64,000 nt of DNA from Antedon mediterranea (taxonomy: Eukaryota > Echinodermata > Crinoidea > Comatulida > Antedonidae): positions 2,319,001 through 2,383,000 of the forward strand of contig NC_092670.1 in the NCBI RefSeq assembly GCF_964355755.1, read 5' to 3'. Below are positions 56,001 through 64,000 of this stretch, in pieces; position 1 is the first letter of the stretch; every line of letters begins with the position of its first letter. The translations under genes were made by a program, and so were the position numbers. The notes under the pieces were generated by a model. It was not told the origin of the DNA and ran no database searches. It was given only the letters and a program-made list of their open reading frames with translations.

Positions 56001-59000
56001 AGACTTATTATTACAAGTCTTTGGGAGTGGAGTTACAAATTGTCATGAGAAAAAATCCTGACATATGACAGGACTTGAACCCTTTTAATAATGATACAGC
56101 TCAAAAACTTCATAAGCATGGTGCTGATAATATCCCATAATAGGTACACAAATGATTGTGGGTGGGTGCTATAAAATGTCATTTCCCCTTCATAATATTC
56201 ATTCATTCATTCATTCATTCATTCATTCAATCTTTTATTTCGGAAACTCTGGTCCATAGAAAGTAAATTACATATAAATGAAATAAATAAATAATGAAAT
56301 AAACAAAATTACTACTACTCATCTCAGGATGGCATTCCATCTGGAGAGTATCTTCGACTTAACTAAGATGTTGCTTGTATCCGTAGGCAAGATAATTTAC
56401 TTACGTTTGCCTCTCTCCAGGTGTATAAATGGGTACCCGGTTAGATCAAGAGACAACTTTGCGCTGATTACTAGCTGCATTATGGTAGTATGTTTCCATA
56501 CGTGTTTGATCCAAAAAAATGACTGAAGTAATAATGTTCAGCGCTTAGAGGTTTCACAACATTAGGCGCTATATAAATCCAGGATATTATTATTATATAT
56601 AAATGTTCATTAGAATCCAATTAAACTGTTACAGTCATTGTCACTGTCTGTCCTTGTTTGTCCAACCATCTTTTTTAGTTGTTTTAACAAGTTTTCTGAC
56701 GTGCCATCAAACTACCACTATGATAACCCTGTAAAATTAGTATTAGGGTCTGTTCTATACAACAACCTAATTTAACATCGGTTGGTGTATAGTATAAACA
56801 TAACAGAAAGAGAAAGGGATTTAAAAGGGTTAAAATTCATGTATGAACAGTTTGTGTAAAGTAAGAAAGGTGTTGAGAAAGCCAAATATGATTTCGTCCT
56901 GCAGTGGAAAGAAATAGGTTAAGAAGAAGAATAAGAAGAGATGTGGAATTAGTTTATGGTGGGAATAATAATTTGTATTGTACCTGCTTGTTTTTTTTCC
57001 TCATCTCTTTTGTCCTCCATTTCCCTTAACTGCAAATGTTTTCTATTACTATTAGCAAGATCATCTCGTCCATGTTGCACTAAGGCTCTACAAAATTCTT
57101 CAAGTTGAATCAGGTTTCTGTTGTTGGTCCTCCAATACATCATCATTTCTTCTGCAGATTTATTTGTTGTCATTTCACTACCAAACCTATTTTTCACTTC
57201 ACACCAACCAAGCCCCAAACGAACACCAAATTGTTTCCAGCCAAGGATTTTCTCTGACACTTCTTTAATAGTTTGATCATCCACATAACCTACATAATGA
57301 TTTGTATCAAATATGCATAACTTGAAAATAGACAAATTTATTTTATATAAAATAAAGATATATTTATAATTTAAAAAATTGTTAAACTACTCAAATTCAC
57401 CATTTTTGGATTTTATACCCTAGAAATGTTAAATTTAAAACAGTTTACCTTCATTGTGAGACTTTGATGACAGGGCTAAAAGGTAAATAAACAAATGTAT
57501 CAACCAAATGTGCACATATTTATTTATTTGTTTATTATTTATTTATGTTATTGGTCACATGTAAACATAGCTTGTGTTACAATACATATTTATGCAAAAC
57601 ATTGCCTAAAATTTCACTTATCAGAAAAACAATGAAATTCATCTGATTAATATAAATTTTACATTTTACTTAAATGCTAACATATATATACTGTACAATT
57701 GTATGTAACATAATATATACAACAATATGTATACAATTTTGTTGTTTTCATATTTATATTACACATACCTTCTTCCTGAGACTGTTGGTTAGCTATAAAA
57801 ATAATAATAATAATAGATTTAATTGCATATTGTTATACTATGAGTATTAAATATAAGAGAAAGGCATGAATTTCAGATATAAAATTTGGTTAAATAATAC
57901 TGATAGATAAATTAAAAACATGCAGCAGAAATAACACCGAAAAAAACATGACGTAGGTATGCCTATAGGATGGATTCATTTTTGATATGCATGAAATTAA
58001 AAATCGAATATAGAAATGCATGATAGACATTTTTTGGCCGCACCTTTCAATGTGTGAATCTGATACTGCCAGGGTATTTCTTTTGTTATGTCGTTTGCCT
58101 TATTGCGTCCACTTTTCAAAACGAAACGAGCTACCGTATCAAGTTTACCACCACCCCGGTGCCTGGGACGAAATGACACAACACGGATCCCGAGACAACA
58201 TTTCAAACCTTATATACAGAAGGGCACAATAGTCACGGTCCAAGCACTGACACGAATCTACAATGTTCCAGAATGGAGGTGCTCTCCACAATTCTGCTTG
58301 GCCTACGAAGAGGAGACTGGGCAGCCTCAATAGATCTCAAGGATGCGTACTTCCACGTACACATCTACGAGGCTGATCGACAGGGTGAAATTCGGGCGCT
58401 GGCAGCATTTCTGCATCGACACGGCATCCGAGTACACATGTACCTCGACGATTGGTGGGTTGTAGCCCAGTCCAGCTACTTAAATTTCGTCCTTGACGCA
58501 ACAGTAGGTTTCTTAATAAATCGGGACAAGTCGTGCCTGCTGCCGACCATGGAATAAGGAATAGAAGGATATGCATCAGTTTGAGATCAAAGCTTTCATG
58601 ACTCTAGCCAACAGAGCGTGGACCGCCCACAATGTTACAAAATAAACACAGTTTAATTAGCCGTCGTTAACAACGAAACGTGCCTAATGTATTGTTTACT
58701 GCACATGCTCAACAACCTTTAACCTTGTTGGCTATGCTTTCGCGCGCTCTTATTTTGGTAGCGTGATTAATATTTTATATATTTAGCGCTAGCTGCTATG
58801 GCGACGAATTTTATATAACTTTTCTGAATCCGAATTAAAAGGTCTCCCAGAAATATTATAAGAGTATTTAATAAATGTAATTACAAGATTAAATACAAAT
58901 TGTTTGTAAATTGTAGTACCCTTTGGGTTTAAAAAAAAATTATTTTGCCATGTTCGAAATCTGCCGCGATTGATCTACGCTAATGTTTTTATGACCTTAA

Positions 59001-62000
59001 AGTAGCATTTTATGACCTGTAGTATAGCCCTAAATCTGAGACAACAACTAGTTGTTTTCTCAGCCTACATGTAAAATTACAAAATCAGCAAGGATACTAG
59101 GCCCAGGCCTTCTAGGTTTACTAGTAAACCCTATGATTTGCGGGACATTGATATAGGCCTAGGTAGGCCTATTGGTAGGCTAATCGTAAGTGTAGTAGCT
59201 ACAACGTGTAATCATGATCTATATACTCATCGTTGTCTACTTCGTGTGGGAATAATAATACAGTAATAAAAGACAAGGTAGGCCTACTTTTATGCTTCGT
59301 TTGTTCATGGTTAAGTTTGCCTTGCGTCCACTTTTCAAAACGAAACGAGCGCTAGAGAGTAGTAGAGTTAGTGGTGACGTATCGCTACTATACATAGACA
59401 GCCAATCCCGGATCAGGGATCGCAGTTTTCACTCAATTAGGCCCAGTGATTGGATGTGATGTGGGTGACATAACCACTAGTCAATCACCAGGCACTACAA
59501 TTTAAATATAATCACATCGATAATTAAAGAGATTTATGAAGAAACCACTGCTTAGCCATATATTAAAAACACGATTGTTTTATGTGTGAACACCGGCCAC
59601 GCTAACAACATACATGGTCAAATGCATAATTTAATATTCTATAGATTAACGCACTTTTTAATGGCAGGAGGTGGAAGGCCAATATGATAATTCAAATATA
59701 AAAATTGCATATTTTATTAATATTACCAACTACTTAAAATTACCGGTCGTAAGAAAGTGAACTTTTCGTTGTTCAGCAATATATTGTTGTTGTCAATTAA
59801 TCATCGACGCAGACATGTCAATAGAACAATCAGACTGCGCATACGATTTCTACATGGCTACGTTTTGATCTCAGCGTTCTATAGAGGGCCGCGGTTAGAG
59901 ACACAGAGTTCAATGAGCGTGTTTGTTTGATTGGTAGCAGTGCTTTAGTATAGGCAAGCGTGTTGGAAAATCGTTTGATGTCACTGTCGATGCATATCCT
60001 TCTATTCTTTAATCTATGTGCCGACTCAGTACCTGTAATACCTTGGAGCCCGGATCGACCTGAACATATGCATGACTCGCCTGACCGAAGTGCGAGTAGC
60101 CTCGGCGCAGGCAGCTCTGACCGGCCTGCTCGCGAGTTTAGCCCCAACGGTATTCAACTGGATCGAGCAGGACTCTGGGCTTCCTCAGCAGCTTCGTCGA
60201 CCTACTTCCGTTCTGCCGGTTTAGAATAAGACCGTTGCAACTTCATCTTCTGGCGTTATATCGCCCCACTTCAGACAAAGTGTTGCCAATGTCCCCATTC
60301 GTTGCGACACACAAAAACACTGCCGGCCGTTCATTCCTGAGGTTCACGTCAGACATACGAATTACGACCGATGCCTCCGAAATTGGATGGAAAGGGCACT
60401 CGGATATACAGCACACTTCCGGCTTCTGGTGCAGTGCAGTGCACGCTAATGGCCCTCGTATCACTCAGTACGATTTTTAGATTTATAAAATGTAAAAATG
60501 TTTAGTATAGATAGTGACAACTTGTTTATATAGGTATATGCTGTGTAAAGCCACACTGTCAAACTTTATGTGACAAAAAAATGTGATGTGACAAAAAGAT
60601 GTGATGTGATTTGATGCCCATATAGAGACTTGATGATGTCATATCACTACCATATTTGACCATATACTACTATATGGGCGCATCATACTTTTTAAAATTT
60701 GATAGTGTAGACAAGACTTGAGTAACATTTAATTTTTTTGTTGTGCGCGAAACTATGAAAAACTCATAATTGGGTTACTTTTATTGTACTGTTACGATTT
60801 ACATATTGTAATTTGAAAAATGTTCTTGGTACCATATATACTAAACATACATAGTTTCAATCAGCTTAGTATTAAAACATTGAAATTGACTAAAAATGCT
60901 GGCAGTGGCAGTTTCTAACGGGAAAAATCTCTGGCAGTCAAAGTGTTAACATAATACTAATAACATTAATAAATCTAGTCAACTGTACTAAACTTGTTAG
61001 GCTGTGAAACGTTGCTTTTATTATCAGTCCGAATGATGGTATTGTGACAATTGGCCTGTGACGGGATCGAGGAGCTATTTAAAACGATTAAATGATTAGA
61101 ATCGACTTATATTTCACATTTTTACCGTTTAAAGACGAAAACAATTATTACATTAGGCCCATGGTATTTAACTTGACATAAAATGCAGTTTGTGAGCTTA
61201 AATTATTAAAAAAAACTATGTAGTTAAGGAAAACATAGTATATAATTGTAGATTGTCTTCAAATTAATAACAAATTTTTGATAGCATACTTCTATGGTTA
61301 TAGAAATTAAAGTAGGTGATCTGTTAAAGGATCCAGAACATGCAGATGCCAGGATGACCCAACAATGAGATTTTAATTTAGAAAATCCTATTAAAATATT
61401 CTTATCCTCATTTTGAGATTATAATGTAGCTATCAAAATAAATGAAGTTTAATGTATCAACAAAGTAATTGATTACTGCAAGTAAAAACAATTGATAAAT
61501 AAACAAGAATTCCATTTACCTTTTGGTAATACATCTTCACCAAACAATTTACGGTAAAGTTTAACTTCCATTTTATTGCTTCCACAAGGTAACTCATCTT
61601 TGTCAAACTTGCGAATAAGATGCATATGAGCATTTTCAATGTTTGTACTAAATGCACAAGGGATGTACATCCTTTCTTCAAGACCTCGAGCATCCTTCTG
61701 ACTGAATACTTTCAACTCTTCTTTAAGGAAATGAAGAACCTAAAGAATATTAGGAAGTCCATAATAAAATAACACAATTTTATATGCTAATTATTTTGGT
61801 ACTGATGACCTATAAATGTATTTTTGATATTTTTAAAATTCTAAACAAAAATACCTATCACTGTCATAGATTTATTTAGACATTTCAATTTTATCATATT
61901 AAGTTCAGTAAAATTTAATTCAGTGCAAACTTCAGTGCGCGCAGCTTTCACGCTCCAGAAATTTCACTGCAGACTTTCAGTTGTTTGGACGCTTCCATTA

Positions 62001-64000
62001 TTGATAGGGTAGTCACATTATAGTTTCTTCAATATTTGGACTTATATGATATGTAATTTTAAATGTATATTTATATGTGATAGTTGTATAGCTAATTTAC
62101 AATCTGGTTGCAAGACGGACGACGGACACGGAATATAATTTTCCTATCCTTTCTACAGGCTTCTAAAATCATGTTCATAATCATTTATACAAAAAACAAA
62201 AAAAATTTTTCCGACGTCATTTTTCAACCAATAGAAATAAGTTTTATATAATTTTCATGAATATTCATTTAGAAATCTAATTCCGCTTGAACCAGTGAAA
62301 TCCTAACAGTAGTTTTCAAACTACAATGGGTTTAAGTGCATGGACCACAAAGTACGGGTGGCTACACTGTAAAACTGGATTTAACACATATTTAAGTAAT
62401 TTATGAAATAATATGAAGCTTCCATTTCTACTTATTTTACCGTTTGAACCATTTAAATCCGACGATTATTAGCGGAGAAAACTAAAAAAACTGAAAAATG
62501 GTGATTTTTGCACATGTCGCTTATTTAAAAGGTAAAGGTGAGTCCCGTGTTCTCTGAACGTAGGGGAATGAGCTGTTAGGAGCTCATTGTACTAAGCCTC
62601 GGCATTATGTGGTAGGGTGGCCAGGTACTCATTTTACAGCTGAGTGGACTGGGAGTTGTCGGGCATTGAACCCGGGTCTATCTGTACGACAGTCGAGTGT
62701 CCTAACCACTCGGCTATCCAACTCCTCTAAAGGATTAAAATTGATATGAAAAACTCATCATTTTCCTTTACTGTGAGTATGTACCCTAAGAGGCCTTTTG
62801 TGTTGCAATGCAATGACAGTGTCTGAGATGGACTTGTACACTGGGGTGGGTAACTCACTCTTCCGAAAGATCAACATGGTTTATTTATGTGTTTATGTGT
62901 TTATTACGCTGGATCTCCAAGAAGACTCTCCCACCAGGACTATAGTCAAGGAGTGCCTTGAATTTGTTGATTTTATGGCTGTGGTTTATGGCTCCCTTGC
63001 CAATCAACAACTGAATTTGTTCCTGTATTATCACTTTCATATCTACTAGCCTACCTTCTTACAGACTTCAGGTAGTGGCTTAATGTCATCTTCTAGAGAA
63101 CTATCGGCATTGATGCTCTTTGTTCTGACTATTGTTGTCTGAAATATAAAAAATGAACCTTGTAAATCGTAGTTTGACACACTGTCTTGTATTTTTTATA
63201 ATGGATTGATGCTTGTTATTTCATTTGTCTGAGGTGAATACATTTAACAGATTATAGCAATCCATACAACAGACATGATCTTGATATATTATATTGTACA
63301 GATATATTTTAAATGTTTATGGGGTGAACATAGCCAAGGCAAACCTTTCATTTGTGTTTTTAATGTAGAAGATATGTGATTAAAATTGTTTTAATGAAAG
63401 TTATTGGTTATTTTTGCTGTAGAATACTAAATTATAGGGATTAAAATTTAAAAATGTATGACATAGCACTGGGTCTTTTATTTCTAGCTTTTGCTACTAT
63501 ATATCAAGTATGCATTTCAAAAATTTACCTGTAACATACGGCAATGTTTGATGGTAGCGACATATAGAATGACTAGATGTTCAGCATCAATATTCAATTC
63601 TACATGCTCATACGATACAAGAGGTTCAACATCTTCCATTTGGAATTTCTCAATGAATTTGGTTGCAGCACGTTGAAAGAGATCATCTGGAAGATAGCTA
63701 CCAAAATCATGAAAGAGTGAAATTGCCCGCTTGTCTTCAAATTGAGGCGGTGGTGAGGCTTCTGGTTTAAGACGTGAGAGAACGTAGAAAATGTTTTCGT
63801 CATTCTATAAAATGGAGAAAAAAAATATATCTAGTAGATGGATATTTTTTTTAAGAAGATGAATTTAATACTTGAATGCATTCCTGGTTTCAATATCAAT
63901 ACCTTTTTACTAGCACACATTAAACCAAACTTTTCCATGAGAGACACAAAGAAGTTAAAAGTCTCATCAGAATCACAAAACTCTTTCCACAGATATTTTA
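43965..64000 (-). CDS. Gene B: Roco paralogue, COR-DEATH-DEATH-DEATH-basic tail (5' partial)
   Basis: Exons inferred: 63903-64000 (runs off the window), 63529-63804, 63055-63138, 61520-61739, 57769-57792, 57449-57475, 56984-57289, 55517-55828, 51257-51514, 45214-45258 and 43965-44056 (stop at 43965). From 61520 onward every junction is phase 1, so all modules can be exchanged without frameshift. It encodes the C-terminal half of COR (LWKEFCDSDETFNFF and LFHDFGSYLPDDLFQRAATK), a linker, two micro-exons, three DEATH-like domains, a basic GKRSKRKAEP segment that looks like a nuclear localisation signal, and a short C-terminus. Roc and upstream parts must lie beyond 64000. A DEATH-based signalling scaffold is inferred. 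The very large introns contain several transposons. Exon joins are predictions without transcript support. Confidence 0.65.
44760..44804 (-). pseudogene. Degenerate duplicate of the basic exon
   Basis: Same 45-nt length, same first 14 bases after the acceptor (GTAAACGATCAA...) and a GT donor. In the phase used by its neighbours it reads GKRSRSEAGP and then stops. It is either a dead exon copy or an alternative exon that would truncate the protein. Confidence 0.45.
45214..45258 (-). CDS. Gene B basic exon (possible nuclear localisation signal)
   Basis: A 45-nt exon, TTTTTTACAG acceptor, GTATGT donor, phase 1 in and out. It encodes GKRSKRKAEPSSPPK. The KRSKRK cluster followed by proline and serine is a plausible nuclear localisation signal. 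A degenerate duplicate lies at 44760-44804. Confidence 0.5.
45353..48715. mobile_element. Complete 3.4-kb foldback element, TA target
   Basis: Arms of about 1.2 kb (about 45353-46560 and 47500-48715) in inverted orientation around a 0.9-kb centre. Termini read CTCTAGTAGC(C/T)AGATCAACTT, with TA at each outer flank, consistent with a TA target. The centre holds a near-perfect hairpin (46905-46941, ACCGACAAAACTTATA). Arms carry repeated paragraphs with GGGTCAAAGGTCA (DR1): 45653-45665, 45955-45967, 48107-48119. No transposase seen, so non-autonomous. It lies in a gene B intron. Confidence 0.8.
48975..49165. repeat. CCCGATCGTC repeat cluster 1
   Basis: Nine or so copies of G(G/T)CCCGATCGTCTT or its complement, alternating GGGCCC and GGTCCC versions, spaced 15-35 bp apart. 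GC-rich and CpG-containing against an AT-rich background. Confidence 0.75.
49570..49835. repeat. CCCGATCGTC repeat cluster 2
   Basis: About a dozen copies of GGGCCCGATCGTCT or GGTCCCGATCGTCT, including a tandem unit with TTTCACCCTTGATGGG. Separated from cluster 1 by 400 bp of ordinary AT-rich DNA. Confidence 0.75.
50025..50310. repeat. Isolated copy of the 222-bp satellite unit
   Basis: Same landmarks as the array at 42546-43430, about 6.6 kb away and in the same orientation. Confidence 0.8.
50320..51240. other. Intron stretch, nothing recognised
   Basis: Gene B intron sequence just downstream of DEATH 3. No gene, no clear repeat. Confidence 0.4.
51257..51514 (-). CDS. Gene B DEATH domain 3 exon
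   Basis: 258 nt, phase 1, acceptor AATTCCACAG, donor GTAAAA. It encodes MISEKMDERWKDFCCRLSI, a helix ending in STIEALVQWRENQ, and WEKIREILKEMEKMHIVDEL, a DEATH-like domain distinct from the first two. The exon lies about 4 kb from DEATH 2, the intron being filled by a 2.6-kb foldback element. Confidence 0.8.
52226..54840. mobile_element. 2.6-kb foldback element with TTGTCCCCC ends
   Basis: Termini TTAAAGTTGTATTGTCCCCC and complement (GGGGGACAATACATCTTTAA). Arms of about 230 bp include GTTCACTTT, TTGAATAG and an inner TTAGCTCATAAATAT box. The interior (52500-54590) has no recognised transposase and several TAGGCCTAGG words. It fills the intron between DEATH 2 and DEATH 3 of gene B. Confidence 0.65.
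55351..55380. repeat. Perfect 13-bp hairpin
   Basis: AGGCTATCGCTCT, a 4-nt loop (ACAG), then the exact complement. It stands near the edge of a CG-rich repeat-like block (54890-55380) with CGCGCGCGC and GCGCGCGTACGCGCG words. Confidence 0.7.
55517..55828 (-). CDS. Gene B DEATH domain 2 exon
   Basis: 312 nt, phase 1, acceptor CACTATCTAG, donor GTTGGT. It encodes a second DEATH-like fold: DDQDMLFICDKLDSRWTRLT, VRLGIQWFDLNNI, MMDALVGWRDRN, MVDALRQQKLVKLSNDL, then a tail. The order of W-to-GW helices fits the family. It has no counterpart in gene A. Confidence 0.8.
56190..56290 (-). mobile_element. Non-LTR retroelement 3' tail, (GAAT)n
   Basis: Minus strand: GGACCAGAGTTTCCGAAATA, then AAAGATTGAATGAATGAATG. 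The tandem GAAT tail at the 3' end is typical of a short CR1/L2-type or SINE insertion. Confidence 0.5.
56330..56600 (+). mobile_element. SINE with L2/CR1-like tail
   Basis: Contains CCAGGTGTATAAATGGGTAC in the body and a 3' end AGCGCTTAGAGGTT..., then GGCGCTATATAAATCCAG followed by TATTATTATTAT. The GCGCTATATAAAT(n)ATTATT tail is shared by many marine-animal SINEs and their LINE partners. Confidence 0.7.
56984..57289 (-). CDS. Gene B DEATH domain 1 exon
   Basis: 306 nt, phase 1. It encodes GYVDDQTIKEVSEKILGWKQ, FGVRLGLGW, MMMYWRTNN, LEEFCRALVQHGRDDLANSN and a charged tail. It is a clear paralogue of the gene A DEATH exon (19102-19383), with a one-for-one match of the W, LGL and FCxALxxHG features. 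Confidence 0.85.
57449..57792 (-). CDS. Gene B two micro-exons
   Basis: 57769-57792 (24 nt, ANQQSQEE) and 57449-57475 (27 nt, ALSSKSHNE). Both are phase 1 with TTTATAG or TTTTTAG-type acceptors and GTATGT or GTAAAC donors, matching the pair at 19666-19689 and 19499-19525 in gene A. Confidence 0.6.
58250..60480 (+). pseudogene. DIRS-like pol fragments (RT and RNase H), plus strand
   Basis: 58273-58557 encodes GLRRGDWAASIDLKDAYFHV (RT motif A region) and HRHGIRVHMYLDD (YLDD catalytic motif). The RT stretch between them is missing, so the enzyme is broken. 60350-60410 encodes RITTDASEIGWKGH, an RNase H-like motif. Between them lie about 1.4 kb of unrelated sequence and a 29-bp direct repeat (TTGCGTCCACTTTTCAAAAC at 58104 and 59323). 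Antisense within a gene B intron. Confidence 0.6.
60490..61500. other. Gene B intron, decayed micro-exon
   Basis: No gene. Around 61395-61425 the minus strand resembles the gene A micro-exon at 19666-19689 (TCTCAAAATGAGGATAAG), but both the acceptor and GT donor are lost. Confidence 0.35.
61520..61739 (-). CDS. Gene B post-COR exon
   Basis: 220 nt, the same length as its gene A counterpart at 20036-20255. It encodes VLHFLKEELKVFSQKDARGL and then YIPCAFSTNIENAHMHLIRK, KMEVKLYRKLFGEDVLPK. TTCTTTAG acceptor; canonical GTAAAT donor where gene A has GC. No assigned fold; it sits between COR and the DEATH region. Confidence 0.75.
62525..62727 (-). mobile_element. tRNA-derived SINE
   Basis: The minus strand begins GGAGTTGGATAGCCGAGTGG, with a clear A box (TAGCCGAGTGG) and B box (GGTTCAATGCC). 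The GGAGTTG/CAACTCC acceptor still pairs. It is followed by a SINE body CTGTAAAATGAGTACCTGG. Lies in a gene B intron. Confidence 0.75.
63055..64000 (-). CDS. Gene B COR exons (partial) and linker
   Basis: 63903-64000 is the 3' part of the exon matching 23225-23383 of gene A. 63529-63804 matches 22854-23129 (NDENIFYVLSRLKPEASPPP, then LFHDFGSYLPDDLFQ). 63055-63138 matches 22373-22456. Lengths (276 and 84 nt) and splice sites are the same as in gene A. Intron sequence is also similar, so the duplication is fairly recent. Confidence 0.8.

Overview
The window is AT-rich, intron-rich metazoan DNA. Introns with GT/GC-AG boundaries, DEATH, ZU5-UPA, Roc-COR and NACHT domain exons, and a dense load of foldback elements, MITEs, SINE-like sequences and DIRS fragments point to an invertebrate deuterostome. 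An echinoderm is my best guess, partly from the very frequent TAGGCCTA-type words; this is an inference.

All recognisable host genes are on the minus strand, so read from high to low coordinates. Gene B (64000 down to 43965, 5' part outside the window) encodes the end of a COR domain, a linker, three successive DEATH-fold exons, a short basic exon and a terminal exon with a stop. Gene A follows it head-to-tail (36029 down to 17358). I can join 19 coding segments with compatible phases into a predicted protein of about 1804 residues: a short N-terminus, NACHT ATPase, degenerate LRR-like segment, Roc GTPase, COR, DEATH, ZU5 and UPA. The NACHT-to-Roc junction (33124 to 29172) is phase-compatible, and no other first exon for the Roc part is visible. 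It is still a prediction: the alternative is a separate NLR gene ending at 33110 next to a Roco gene. Genes A and B are close paralogues across COR, linker and DEATH but have different C-terminal modules, as in a tandem family of intracellular sensor/adaptor genes diversified by phase-1 exon shuffling.

Region by region. 1-2514: DIRS-like retroelement (minus), interrupted by a 919-bp inverted-repeat MITE. 2554-6909: large foldback element whose arms include the 3' end of a multicopy-type gene. 6910-14620: repeats and small MITEs, no gene. 14622-16835: truncated copy of a second foldback family, intact at 45353-48715. 17134-29172: 3' two thirds of gene A, with a 1.66-kb transposon made almost entirely of 21-bp near-palindromic units in one intron. 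29758-32649: very young non-autonomous LTR retroelement (identical 642-bp LTRs) carrying one ORF with a RING/PHD-like zinc finger. 33110-36029: NACHT exon and 5' exons. 36030-43900: long spacer with repeats, a tRNA-like gene and a tandem satellite. 43965-64000: gene B, with its introns filled by foldback elements, CCCGATCGTC-rich repeats, SINEs and a plus-strand DIRS fragment.
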